Part shown: positions 45,091 to 54,056 of the stretch, piece by piece | Layout of the letters: each line of letters begins with the position of its first letter | Numbering within the stretch: position 1 is the first letter of the stretch | Assembly: GCA_022844165.1 (NCBI GenBank) | Contig: JALHMH010000014.1 | Span: 51,125-115,124, forward strand | From: Lysobacterales bacterium | GTDB lineage: Bacteria > Pseudomonadota > Gammaproteobacteria > Xanthomonadales > SZUA-5 | DNA length: 64,000 bases | Direction: 5' to 3' | Notes under the pieces: model-generated | Database searches by the model: none | What the model was told of the DNA's origin: nothing | Seen by the model: the letters and a program-made list of their open reading frames with translations, nothing else | Made by a program: the position numbers and the translations under genes

Positions 45091-48000
45091 TTACGCCGCC
45101 CGCTTCGCCTCCGCCGGTTTTTTCCAGATCGCCATCAGTTCCTCCCAGCGCTGCCGCGCTTTGTGCACGTGCGCTTCTTTGACGTGCCCGTAGCCGCGGA
45201 TGTGTTCGGGGATCGCAGCGATCTCGCTGGCGAGTTTGATGTTCTGGTGATCGATGTTGCCGATCAACTCTTCGATGCAGCGGATGTAGTCGGCGAGCAG
45301 CTGGCGCTCCATCTTGCGTTCGTCGGTGCGGCTGAACAGGTCGAACCAGGCACCGCGGAAACGCCGAAACCTCGCCATCAGCTTGAAGGCCTTAAATACC
45401 CATGGGCCGAACTCGGATTTCTTGAGTTTGCCATCGGCGTCGCGTTTCGCCAGCAGCGGCGGCGCGAGGTTGAAATGCACGGTGTAGTCGCCATCGAAGG
45501 TCTGCGCCAGGCGCTTCTCGAACTCGCCGGACGAATACAGCCGTGCCACTTCCCACTCGTCCTTGATCGCCATCAGTTTGTACAAATACCTGGCCACCGC
45601 CGTCGTGAGCGCCTGGCTACCCGGCGCCTTGCGCTGCTCGGCGGCGCGCACCTCATTGACGAGGTGCGTGTACCGCGCGGCGTAGGCGGCGTCCTGGTAA
45701 TCGGTCAGGAAGGCCACGCGGCGCGCGATGATCTCGTCCAAAGATTCGGCGATGCCAGCATCGCCCCAACTCAGCTGATCGCTGAGCGTGACGGTTTTCA
45801 CCGGCAACAGTTTCGGCTGGTCCAATCCGGCGGCCTGGCGCACGGCTTTGAGGTCGTGTGCGGCGAGACGTCCCCAGCCGAACGCAGTCTTGTTCATCTC
45901 GATCGCCGCGCCGTTCAATTCGACGGCGCGCATGAGCGCGTCCAGGCTCACCGGCACAAGGCCCTTTTGCCACGCGTATCCAAGCACGAACAAATTGGTC
46001 GCGATCGAATCGCCCATCAGGTTGGTGGCAATCGTCGTTGCGTCGACGACGTCCAGGTTTTTGTGGTTGAGTGCCAGGCCAATCGCGTCGAGCATTTCCT
46101 TGAGCGGAAACTGCATGTCTGGATTGCGCGTAAAGCTGCCCGGATAGCTCTGGTAGTCGTTGATTACCGCATGCGTGCGCGACTCGCGAATCTTGCTGAG
46201 AGCCCAGTAGTCGTTGACCACCACCACATCGCAGCCGATCACCAGATCCGCCTCGCCCGCGGCGATGCGCACCGCGTGCAAGTCAGCGGGTTTCCCGGCG
46301 ATGCGCACATGGCAGGTCACCGCGCCACCTTTTTGCGCCAGCCCGGTTTGGTCGAGCACCGACACGCCTTTGCCTTCGAGGTGCGCGGCCATGCCGAGCA
46401 GGGCGCCGATGGTGACCACGCCCGTGCCGCCGACGCCAGTAATCAGCACATTCCAAGGCTCGCGCAAATCGCTCTTGATGGCAGGGAGCGGCAACCGATC
46501 GACATCGAGTTTACCGCCCGAACCGCGGCTCTTCTTGAGCTGCCCGCCGTGGATCGTAACGAAGCTTGGGCAGAAGCCCTTGACGCAGGAAAAATCCTTG
46601 TTGCACGAGCTTTGATCGATCGCGCGCTTGCGACCGAACTCGGTCTCGACGGGCACAATCGACACGCAGTTCGACTGCACGCCGCAATCGCCGCAGCCCT
46701 CGCACACGGCTTGGTTGATGAAGGTGCGCTTGGGCGGATCGATCATCAGTTTACGCTTGCGGCGGCGGCGCTTTTCCGCCGCGCAGGTCTGTTCGTAGAT
46801 GAGTACGGTCACGCCCTGAACATCGCGCAGCTCCCGCTGCACGCGATCGAGCTCGTCGCGATGTTCCAGCGACACGCCGTGGCCCGAGAGTTCCGAGTTT
46901 CCGCGGTACTTGTCCGGGTCATCCGAAAGCAGCCAGATCTTCTTGACGCCCTCGGCATACACCTGCTTGATCAGATCCTCGACGCTCAGCGTGCCATCGA
47001 CCGGTTGCCCGCCGGTCATCGCCACCGCGTCGTTGTAGAGAATCTTGAAGGTGATGTTGACTTTGGCGGCGACGCAGGCGCGGATCGCCAAGGACCCGGA
47101 ATGGAAGTAGGTTCCGTCGCCTAAATTCTGGAAGATGTGCTGCGTTTCGGTAAACGCCGCTTGGCCGATCCACGGCACGCCTTCGCCGCCCATTTGCGTG
47201 AAGGTGTCGGTCTTGCGGTCCATCCAGGTGACCATGTAATGGCAACCGATGCCGCCCGCGGCGCGCGAGCCTTCTGGCACCACCGTGGAGGTGTTGTGCG
47301 GGCAGCCTGAGCAGTAGTGCGCGGCGCGCGTGAAGTTCGCGCGCGGCAACGCCAACTCTTTTTCTTTCGCGGCAATCCAGGTCAGGCGCTCTTCGATGCG
47401 CTCGCTGGTGAAGAAGCGCTTCAGGCGCGCGGCGATCACCAGCGCAATCATCGCTGGCGTCAACTCGCCGACGGAGGGCAGCACCCATTTGCCCGATTCG
47501 TCGTACTTGCCGACGATCGACGGGCGAGTTGTGTGCTCCCAGTTGTACATGTGTTCCTTCAACTGCGCTTCGATGAAGGAGCGTTTTTCCTCGACGACGA
47601 TGATGTCTTCCAGGCCATGCGCAAAGGCCTTCAAGCCATCGGGCTCGATCGGCCAGGTCATGCCAACCTTGTACACGCGAATGCCGATATCGCGGCACAT
47701 CTTCTCGTCCAGGCCCAGGTACTCGAGCGCCTGCAGCACGTCCAGGTAACTCTTGCCAGTCGTGACGATGCCCAGGCGTGCTTTGGGCGAGTCGAACACC
47801 ACGCGGTCGATGCCATTGGCCTTGGCGAACGCCAGCGCCGCATGCATTGCGTACTGGTGCAGGCGCATTTCCTGGTTCATGGGCGGATCCGGCCAGCGGA
47901 TGTTGAGTCCGCCAGCGGGCATCGCAAAATCGCTGGGAATGACGATGTCGAGCTGATGCGGATCGACATTCACCGATGCGCTCGATTCCACCGTTTCGGC

Positions 48001-48618
48001 GATGGTTTTAAAGCCCACCCAGCGCCCGGTGAAACGGCTCATCGCCCAGCCCAGCAGGCCCATGTCCAGAATGTCCTGGACACCCGCCGGATTGAGGATC
48101 GGCATCATCGCCGAGATGAATTCGTGTTCCGATTGGTGGGGCAGGGTGGAAGAGCGACAGGCGTGATCGTCGCCCGCCAGCACCAGCACGCCGCCATGTT
48201 TGCTACTGCCCGCTGCATTGCCGTGCTTAAATACGTCGCCGGTACGATCGACGCCAGGCCCTTTGCCGTACCACATCGCGAACACGCCATCGTACTTGGC
48301 GCCTGGGAACAGATTGACCTGCTGGCTACCCCAAACAGCAGTGGCTGCCAGGTCTTCGTTCAAGCCGGCAACGAACTCGACACTGGAGGCTTTCAAGTGT
48401 TTGCGCGCGCTCCATAACGCCTGATCCAATCCACCGAGTGGCGAGCCGCGATAGCCAGAGACGAAGCCGGCGGTGCTCAAACCCAGCGCGCGGTCGCGCA
48501 TTTTCTGCATCAGCGGCAGGCGGACCAGGGCTTGCACGCCGGAGAGGTAAATGCGTCCGGTGCTGCGTGTGTACTTGTGATCGAGCGTGTACTCGCGATC
48601 GAGGATTGATGTAGCCAT
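45091..48618 (-). CDS. fused indolepyruvate ferredoxin oxidoreductase
   Basis: The 1175-residue enzyme joins the IorA and IorB parts in one chain and oxidatively decarboxylates aryl pyruvates to acyl-CoA with ferredoxin, using thiamine diphosphate. Landmarks: SGVQALVRLPLMQK...GFVSGYRGSPLGGLDQ (pyrimidine domain), CSGCPHN with GIGCHYM, a cysteine-rich Fe-S-type stretch (CEGCGDCG, CVSIVP, CNKDFSCVKGFCPSF) and the gamma domain VLITGVGGTGVVTIGALLGMAA. ATG 48618 matches the family N-terminus (MATSILDREYTL). It is divergent from the SNF2 helicase gene. Confidence 0.94.
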   Translation of the reverse strand: MATSILDREYTLDHKYTRSTGRIYLSGVQALVRLPLMQKMRDRALGLSTAGFVSGYRGSPLGGLDQALWSARKHLKASSVEFVAGLNEDLAATAVWGSQQVNLFPGAKYDGVFAMWYGKGPGVDRTGDVFKHGNAAGSSKHGGVLVLAGDDHACRSSTLPHQSEHEFISAMMPILNPAGVQDILDMGLLGWAMSRFTGRWVGFKTIAETVESSASVNVDPHQLDIVIPSDFAMPAGGLNIRWPDPPMNQEMRLHQYAMHAALAFAKANGIDRVVFDSPKARLGIVTTGKSYLDVLQALEYLGLDEKMCRDIGIRVYKVGMTWPIEPDGLKAFAHGLEDIIVVEEKRSFIEAQLKEHMYNWEHTTRPSIVGKYDESGKWVLPSVGELTPAMIALVIAARLKRFFTSERIEERLTWIAAKEKELALPRANFTRAAHYCSGCPHNTSTVVPEGSRAAGGIGCHYMVTWMDRKTDTFTQMGGEGVPWIGQAAFTETQHIFQNLGDGTYFHSGSLAIRACVAAKVNITFKILYNDAVAMTGGQPVDGTLSVEDLIKQVYAEGVKKIWLLSDDPDKYRGNSELSGHGVSLEHRDELDRVQRELRDVQGVTVLIYEQTCAAEKRRRRKRKLMIDPPKRTFINQAVCEGCGDCGVQSNCVSIVPVETEFGRKRAIDQSSCNKDFSCVKGFCPSFVTIHGGQLKKSRGSGGKLDVDRLPLPAIKSDLREPWNVLITGVGGTGVVTIGALLGMAAHLEGKGVSVLDQTGLAQKGGAVTCHVRIAGKPADLHAVRIAAGEADLVIGCDVVVVNDYWALSKIRESRTHAVINDYQSYPGSFTRNPDMQFPLKEMLDAIGLALNHKNLDVVDATTIATNLMGDSIATNLFVLGYAWQKGLVPVSLDALMRAVELNGAAIEMNKTAFGWGRLAAHDLKAVRQAAGLDQPKLLPVKTVTLSDQLSWGDAGIAESLDEIIARRVAFLTDYQDAAYAARYTHLVNEVRAAEQRKAPGSQALTTAVARYLYKLMAIKDEWEVARLYSSGEFEKRLAQTFDGDYTVHFNLAPPLLAKRDADGKLKKSEFGPWVFKAFKLMARFRRFRGAWFDLFSRTDERKMERQLLADYIRCIEELIGNIDHQNIKLASEIAAIPEHIRGYGHVKEAHVHKARQRWEELMAIWKKPAEAKRAA

Positions 48619-48732
48619 GGCTGCCTCGGCTTTGGCACAAAAAGGAACGACGCAGTATTCATGGAATGAGTGGTAAGTGCGATGGGTGGGCGCCAGCCAG
48701 GACTCTGCCGACAGCGCCCCGGCGCAAGCCGA

Positions 48733-48738
48733 TAGAAT
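48733..48738 (+). promoter_or_regulatory. possible -10 element of the SNF2 helicase gene
   Basis: TAGAAT stands about 52 bases before the ATG, the same hexamer as before pspF. A good -35 is not seen at the standard distance, so support is weak. Confidence 0.3.
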
Positions 48739-48751
48739 CTGGCTGGACTTG

Positions 48752-48772
48752 GGCAACTCCCCTCAAGTTGCC
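48752..48772 (+). promoter_or_regulatory. 5'-leader stem-loop before the SNF2 helicase gene
   Basis: GGCAACT and AGTTGCC form a perfect seven-base stem with a seven-base loop (CCCCTCA), ending 17 bases before the ATG. If transcription starts after the TAGAAT box, the stem lies near the 5' end of the message. A role in stability or translation is inference. Confidence 0.4.
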
Positions 48773-48789
48773 GCCTGACAGGATGACTG

Positions 48790-51700
48790 ATGCCCGATAT
48801 CTCTGCCGACGAAGCCAGACAACTGGCCCTGCTGCCGACTCGCGCAAGGGTGTTGATGGAGTTTCTCGCTTGGCGGCGCCTGCCTTTGCCGATCGGCGTC
48901 TTGCGGGCGCTGCATAGCTGTTTTTATGCTGACATTGATGATGAGATATCGGAAACCGAGATCGAAAAACAACTTCGAGCGCACATGCCGCTGCTCAAGT
49001 CGGTATCGAGAGCCACAGCGGTTGAACTGAAGAACGTTGCCATTCGCCGCGAACTGCTGATTTCGTTCTGCCGATCGCCGCGGTCGGCACTGGTGCGGTC
49101 CAGGATGGTGGGCGCGATAGCCAAAGCGCCGTCCTGGCAATACTTCGAACGGGCGCCCGCGCATGATGCTCTGAGCCGCATTCACCTGCTGCTTGGCGGA
49201 TGGAAGCAAGACGCCATCCTGGACATTCCGGACGATGCAGCCTTCGATTATTACCGGACACTGGGGTTCGACAACTTTCTTGCGTTTGGCCCGCGCGCGG
49301 CTTTATTCGATCTGTCGATGCGCGCAAGGCACTTCTTCATGGGCGGCAACGTGGATTGGGTCGCCGATATTGCGCGTGTTGGTCACGCATTGGCGGCCGA
49401 GCCGGACATCGAAACGAAGCGGCTGCTCGTCGTCGCTGCGTGGCTGATTGGCGAGCGCGCGCCGATCGAAGCGCTCGATCCTGCAGACGTGGCGGTTGGC
49501 GGAGCGAAATTGCTCGACGCGACGTTGGCCGGGGCGCCGCCAGAGACGGTTTTGCAGCACGCCGACTATGAGATTCGCGGCAAACGCGTGTTTGTCCACG
49601 GTCCACCGCTGATCTCGCTGTTGGTGCGGATTGCCTTGTACGTCAGCGGCGAGTTCCGTGCAGTCTCCCAGGACTTGGTACAGCTCGCGAAACGTGGTCA
49701 GGAAGTTCCCGGCGAACGCGAATTTCTGAAGTACCACGAGGCGGATCGCGTCGGTAAGCCGTATGAACCGCCGCACGTCGCGCACTATGCTGGTGAGGCG
49801 ATCTTTTATCCGCTCACAGCAATGTGTGTTGCGCTTTTTTCGCGATTCAGCAACGTGCCAGTCTCTGGTGCCGCGATGGCCATGCTGCAGGCGACGCTTA
49901 GGGAATTCAAACGCCGTGGGTTGGCCGGCTATGTCGGGTTGATCGAAACGACCTTGCAGGGCAAGGGTCCGGCACTGTGGCGCCGCCCGCAGCCTGCGTG
50001 GCAGCGACTCATCGAAACATTGACCGAATTGGCTCACGCGCCTGGATCGACTCAAGCCCAGGCCGATCCCAACACGCGGCTTAGAGTCCTGGTGCACGGA
50101 CTGATAGGAGACGCCGCCGTCCACATCGACTTTCTCGAGCAAAAACGCACCGCAAAGGGATATACGCAAGGGCGCAGGATTCGCGATGCAAATGACGCGC
50201 GAGGCGTTATCCAGCGACTGGCGCCCGACCAGGACGCCGCCCGACGCGTATTGACGCGCCTCGCGGCGCCGAATGCCGCATTCAACGGCAGCGTGCTGTA
50301 CGCGGGTTCGCCGGTGTTCGGTGAGCTGGCGCACCTGACCGAGATCTACGCCAGCGACGGCGAGCGGCGTGTGACTGTGCAATCGGTTGCGCCGGAACTG
50401 AAAGTGACGCGCAACGACGACGGCAGCCTGGTCGCAACGCTGCGCCCAGAACCGGATATTGCCGCCGATGCATTGCTGCGCTTCGAGAACGACGTGCTCA
50501 GCGTCGTCAGGTTTCGCGACGCGCATCGTCGCGTGGCCCAACTGTTGAAGCAACAGGAGACTCTGCCAGCGGAGTTCCTTCCAGCCTTGATCGCCATTGC
50601 GCCGGGTTTGGCCGACACTTTGAGCGTAGCCACCAGCGGCGGCAGTCGTATCGATGCCGATCCCGCACTTCACATGTTGCTCGATCGCATTGCGGATGGA
50701 CTGCGGTTCCGGTTGCGCGTTCGCCCGCTCGGCGATGCCGGTCCCTACCTGGTGCCCGGCATCGGCGCTGTAGAGATGATTGGCGTTCGCGATGGGATGG
50801 CGATCAGCGGCGAGCGCAATTTGCAGGCCGAGCGCAGTTCTTGCGCCGAATTGCTCGATGCTTTTCCCGCACTTGCCGGGTCAGCGACAAGCAACGGAAT
50901 CGACGTGGCCGAGCCCGAGGCAGCGCTCGAAACCCTGAGCGAACTGGTCGAGAAGCGCCCCGACTTACCGCTCGCGTGGGGGCAGGGCAAAGCGCTGCGC
51001 ATGGCGGCGCGTGGAACCCGGCAGTTCAAGCTCAAGGTCAAGGCGCAGCGCGATTGGTTCGAGGCCAGCGGCGGACTCGATCTCGACGATGGCGAAGTGG
51101 TAACGCTGGCGAAATTGTTGGAGGCGCTACCGTCGGCGCAGGGTCGCTTTTTGCGCTTGTCCGACGACCGCATCATTGCTTTGTCGCGGGACTTGCAAAA
51201 GCGGCTCTGGAATTTGCGCGCGCTTGCCGATGCAAAGGGTAGGGTGACGGTCGCGCCGGTCGCGGCCGGCGTTTTGGCAAATCTGGTTGAAGACAGCGCA
51301 CAACTGGACAAGGGTTTTCGCGAGCAGCTCAAACGCATGCAGCAGGCGCAAGCGCTGGACGTGAAATTGCCCAACCATTTTTCCGCTGAGCTGCGCGACT
51401 ATCAGCGTGATGGTTACGCATGGCTGATGCGCCTGGCGCATTGGAACGCAGGCGCGTGTCTGGCGGACGATATGGGCCTGGGCAAAACCATCCAGGCGCT
51501 GGCGGTGCTCACAGCGCGTGCGCCATTGGGGGCGGCGTTGGTGGTCGCGCCCACCTCAGTGGTCGCCAATTGGCGCCAGGAGGCCCGGCGTTTCGCGCCG
51601 ACGCTCAACATCATCGTGTTCGGCGATGGCGATCGCAGCGAGGCGCTGAAGAGCCTCGGGCCCGGACAGTTACTGCTCATCAGTTACGGACTGATGGCGT

Positions 51701-52767
51701 TGAATATCGATGCCCTGGAAAACGTGGCCTTCGCCACGCTGGTACTCGATGAGGCGCAGGCCGTGAAGAATGCTGCCGCGCAGCGGTCGCAAGCCGCGCG
51801 GCGTTTGCGCGCCGAGGCAAGAATTGCCACCACCGGCACGCCAATCGAGAACCACCTCGGAGAGCTTTGGAGCCTGATGCGCATTTTGAATCCTGGATTG
51901 TTAGGTAGCCAGGAGCATTTCCAGAAGCGTTTCGTGGATGCCATCGAGCGGCAACCGCGCGGAGTGGAGCGCGATGTGCTGCGGCAACTGATCTCACCAT
52001 TCCTGCTGCGCCGTCTGAAATCTGAAGTGCTCGACGAGTTGCCGCCACGCACAGAAATTGTGCTCAGCATTGAGCCGACGCGCGAAGAGGCGGAATTGTT
52101 GGCCGCAGTACGCCGTAGCGCACTGGAACGCTTGAACTCAGGCGGCGAGGGCGATGAGGCGCGCCGCTTCCACGTGCTTGCCGAACTGACGCGCCTTCGC
52201 CGCGCCGCGTGTCATCCGGCGTTGATCGCCCCCGAGTTCCGGCTACCCAGCGCCAAGCTCACAGAACTGATTCGGCTCTGCCATGAACTCAAAGAGAATC
52301 GCCATCGTGCGCTTGTGTTCAGTCAGTTCACCGATTTCCTGGCGCTTGTGAGGAAAGCCTTCGACGAGAACGCGATTTCCTATCAGTACCTCGACGGCGC
52401 TACCGCGCCAAAAGCGCGCGAGGCGGCCGTGGACGCCTTTCAAGGCGGTGCGGGCGATGTGTTCTTGCTGAGTCTGAAGGCCGGTGGTGTGGGCCTCAAT
52501 CTCACCGCCGCCGACTATGTGATCCACCTCGACCCATGGTGGAACCCTGCCGTCGAGCAACAAGCCACCGATCGCGCGCATCGCATCGGTCAAACGCGAC
52601 CCGTTACGGTATACAAACTCGTGGTCAAAGGCAGTATCGAAGAGCAGATTCTTGCGCTCCATGGCAGCAAGCGCGAACTGGCCGATAGCGTGCTTGGCGA
52701 GCAGGATGTGGCAAAGAGCTACAGCGTCGATGAGTTGGTCGCGCTGCTTGGATCTGCGAGTCCTTGA
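48790..52767 (+). CDS. SNF2-family helicase/ATPase, large
   Basis: The 1325-residue protein has a SNF2 core in the C-terminal 450 residues: LADDMGLGKTIQALAVL (about 891), VVAPTSVVANWRQE, LVLDEAQAVKN (about 987, DEAQ form), TTGTPIENHLGELWSL, then helicase C with LLSLKAGGVGLNLTAADYVIHLDPWWNPAVEQQATDRAHRIGQ. The first 850 residues are a long helical region with no domain I can name and no visible SWIM zinc finger. It probably remodels protein-DNA complexes in the cytoplasm. AGGA precedes the ATG. Its stop codon and last codons lie inside an inverted copy of the interspersed repeat. Confidence 0.88.
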   Translation: MPDISADEARQLALLPTRARVLMEFLAWRRLPLPIGVLRALHSCFYADIDDEISETEIEKQLRAHMPLLKSVSRATAVELKNVAIRRELLISFCRSPRSALVRSRMVGAIAKAPSWQYFERAPAHDALSRIHLLLGGWKQDAILDIPDDAAFDYYRTLGFDNFLAFGPRAALFDLSMRARHFFMGGNVDWVADIARVGHALAAEPDIETKRLLVVAAWLIGERAPIEALDPADVAVGGAKLLDATLAGAPPETVLQHADYEIRGKRVFVHGPPLISLLVRIALYVSGEFRAVSQDLVQLAKRGQEVPGEREFLKYHEADRVGKPYEPPHVAHYAGEAIFYPLTAMCVALFSRFSNVPVSGAAMAMLQATLREFKRRGLAGYVGLIETTLQGKGPALWRRPQPAWQRLIETLTELAHAPGSTQAQADPNTRLRVLVHGLIGDAAVHIDFLEQKRTAKGYTQGRRIRDANDARGVIQRLAPDQDAARRVLTRLAAPNAAFNGSVLYAGSPVFGELAHLTEIYASDGERRVTVQSVAPELKVTRNDDGSLVATLRPEPDIAADALLRFENDVLSVVRFRDAHRRVAQLLKQQETLPAEFLPALIAIAPGLADTLSVATSGGSRIDADPALHMLLDRIADGLRFRLRVRPLGDAGPYLVPGIGAVEMIGVRDGMAISGERNLQAERSSCAELLDAFPALAGSATSNGIDVAEPEAALETLSELVEKRPDLPLAWGQGKALRMAARGTRQFKLKVKAQRDWFEASGGLDLDDGEVVTLAKLLEALPSAQGRFLRLSDDRIIALSRDLQKRLWNLRALADAKGRVTVAPVAAGVLANLVEDSAQLDKGFREQLKRMQQAQALDVKLPNHFSAELRDYQRDGYAWLMRLAHWNAGACLADDMGLGKTIQALAVLTARAPLGAALVVAPTSVVANWRQEARRFAPTLNIIVFGDGDRSEALKSLGPGQLLLISYGLMALNIDALENVAFATLVLDEAQAVKNAAAQRSQAARRLRAEARIATTGTPIENHLGELWSLMRILNPGLLGSQEHFQKRFVDAIERQPRGVERDVLRQLISPFLLRRLKSEVLDELPPRTEIVLSIEPTREEAELLAAVRRSALERLNSGGEGDEARRFHVLAELTRLRRAACHPALIAPEFRLPSAKLTELIRLCHELKENRHRALVFSQFTDFLALVRKAFDENAISYQYLDGATAPKAREAAVDAFQGGAGDVFLLSLKAGGVGLNLTAADYVIHLDPWWNPAVEQQATDRAHRIGQTRPVTVYKLVVKGSIEEQILALHGSKRELADSVLGEQDVAKSYSVDELVALLGSASP

Positions 52768-52980
52768 CGGGGCTGGACCTTGTTGTTTGAGTCGAATTTT
52801 TGGGCGACACTGGCTTTTGCTTCGTGTTGAGCAAGCCGTTCAGGAAAAGCGGTCTTTCCGCAACGATCGTGGCCGCACGACTTTCCTTGTTGCGGCTGGA
52901 TTCCGCCCTGATCCGTGTGGCCAGTTCCCTGTCGAACCAAGCCAATCATGCCGGACGGTCTGAGCCAAAGCCTCGCTGGC
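52760..52980 (-). repeat. interspersed repeat, inverted copy
   Basis: Read on the minus strand, this has the family order: GCGAGGCTTTGGCTCAGACCG at one end (52951-52980), and at the other the tail AAAATTCGACTCAAA, then CCCCGTCAAGGACT (ending at 52760). The middle is diverged. It overlaps the last codons and stop of the SNF2 gene. Confidence 0.7.
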
Positions 52981-53009
52981 GCCAGTGGACTTGCGAACAG
53001 GGTAGACAC

Positions 53010-53250
53010 TAGCGAGCTTCGCCTCAGACCGCCGAGCATTGTTGGCTTTGCCAGACACCGTACTTGCCACAGCCCCGCGCTCCGCATTTCCGGCCCGGCG
53101 GCACAGCCGCCGGTCGTTCGTCTCGGCACACGCCTTGCGGCGTGTAAGCGCCGATCCTCACCCCCCTTGTACTCAAGGGGGCTTCAACAGCCAAAGCCGC
53201 TCCGACGAAAATTTGACTCAAATGACAAGATCCCGCTCAGTCAAGGACTC
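53010..53250 (+). repeat. interspersed repeat, long copy
   Basis: This 241-base copy has the 5' part AGCGAGCTTCGCCTCAGACC, the TTGGCTTTGCCAGACACC block, a variable GC-rich centre with the hairpin ACACGCC-TTGC-GGCGTGT, a second hairpin CCCCCTTG-TACT-CAAGGGGG (near 53157-53180), and the tail GAAAATTTGACTCAAATGAC ending in GTCAAGGACT. Confidence 0.85.
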
Positions 53251-53430
53251 TAGCGAGGCTTCGCCTCAGACCGCCGAGCATTGTTGGCTTCGCCAGACAC
53301 CGTACTTGCCATAACCCCCATCGAGCGCTGCGCGCTCAATTGCCCCCTTTAATTTAAGGGGGCTTCCCAAGCCAAAGCCGCTCTGGAGAAAATTCGACTC
53401 ATTTGACAAGATCCGGCCCTGTCAAGGATT
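53251..53430 (+). repeat. interspersed repeat, shorter copy carrying the tetR -35 box
   Basis: This 180-base copy is nearly identical to its neighbour at both ends but has a shorter centre: GAGCGC-TGC-GCGCTC replaces the long GC-rich block. The hairpin GCCCCCTT...AAGGGGGC is kept with different loop bases. The tail holds TTGACA (53403-53408). Confidence 0.85.
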
Positions 53431-53435
53431 ATAGA
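53403..53435 (+). promoter_or_regulatory. tetR operon promoter
   Basis: A perfect -35 hexamer TTGACA (53403-53408) lies in the tail of the repeat. Possible -10 hexamers are GATTAT (53427-53432, 18-base spacer) or TATAGA (53430-53435), overlapping the operator. The start of transcription would fall close to the operator, so TetR binding should block it. Confidence 0.55.
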
Positions 53436-53449
53436 CCGACCGGTCTATA
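53430..53449 (+). promoter_or_regulatory. TetR-type operator palindrome
   Basis: TATAGACC-N4-GGTCTATA is a perfect inverted repeat with eight-base arms, typical of operators for TetR-family repressors. It ends ten bases before the tetR ATG (53460), so it should control this gene and the operon behind it. Confidence 0.85.
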
Positions 53450-53459
53450 GACTGATGTG

Positions 53460-54056
53460 ATGAATACTGCCGCTTCAACCCCGCAGACGCGGGACCGCCT
53501 GATTGCCGCCATGCTCGATGCGCTGCGCTGCCGCGGCTATCACGGTGTGGGGTTAAGTGAATTGCTGGCTGCGGCGGGTGCGCCGAAGGGTGTGCTCTAC
53601 CATCACTTTCCGGGTGGCAAGGCAGAGCTGGCGGTCGCTGCGGTACAGCTTGCGATCGACGGCATGCTTGTCAGTTTAGACCGCTTGTTCGAAAAACACG
53701 CCGACCCGGCGATAGCGCTCGCGGCCTGGATGGATGGCGCGCAGAAGCAGTTGCGTGCCAGCGAGTTTGAGCGCGGTTGTCCACTGGCGACGATTGCGCT
53801 GGAATCGACACCGAACGACGTCGCAATTCGGGGCGCGCTCGCCAACGGTTTTTCCGCGATTCGTGCGCATTTGGCCGGTACGCTTGAGCGGCAAGGCGTG
53901 GCGGCGGCGATTGCGGGCCAGATCGCGGTGCTGATCCTGGCGGCCTACGAAGGCGCGCTACTGCAGGCTCGTGTCGCCGGGCGAACCGACGCGATACGCG
54001 ACACCAGCGCGGCGCTGATCGCATTGATCAATACTCAGATTGGAGCCACAAAGTGA
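53460..54056 (+). CDS. TetR/AcrR-family transcriptional repressor
   Basis: The 198-residue regulator has a TetR helix-turn-helix at the N-terminus (TRDRLIAAMLDALRCRGYHGVGLSELLAAAGAPKGVLYHHFPGGKAELAVAAV) and a C-terminal ligand domain similar to the LmrA/YxaF group (ERGCPLATIALES). The ATG at 53460 is taken; GTG 53457 is adjacent. No ribosome site is visible in the short leader, so the mRNA may be nearly leaderless. It lies first in the operon with the hydrolase and nitroreductase and probably represses itself and them. Confidence 0.92.
   Translation: MNTAASTPQTRDRLIAAMLDALRCRGYHGVGLSELLAAAGAPKGVLYHHFPGGKAELAVAAVQLAIDGMLVSLDRLFEKHADPAIALAAWMDGAQKQLRASEFERGCPLATIALESTPNDVAIRGALANGFSAIRAHLAGTLERQGVAAAIAGQIAVLILAAYEGALLQARVAGRTDAIRDTSAALIALINTQIGATK

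Larger units (their letters stand above)
52768..53459. other. intergenic region made of three repeat copies and the tetR promoter
   Basis: No gene is supported in this 692-base stretch. It contains one inverted and two direct copies of the interspersed repeat, a 29-base spacer (52981-53009), and the promoter and operator of the tetR operon. Open frames here only reflect the repeat sequence. Confidence 0.85.

Noticed and set aside
44752..47124. Plus-strand open frame of about 790 residues
   Set aside because: It is antisense to the fused indolepyruvate oxidoreductase and the membrane protein gene; a long open frame is expected opposite GC-rich coding DNA.
53039..53314. Small open frame across two repeat copies
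   Set aside because: Same repeat-derived peptide as above, with no ribosome site.
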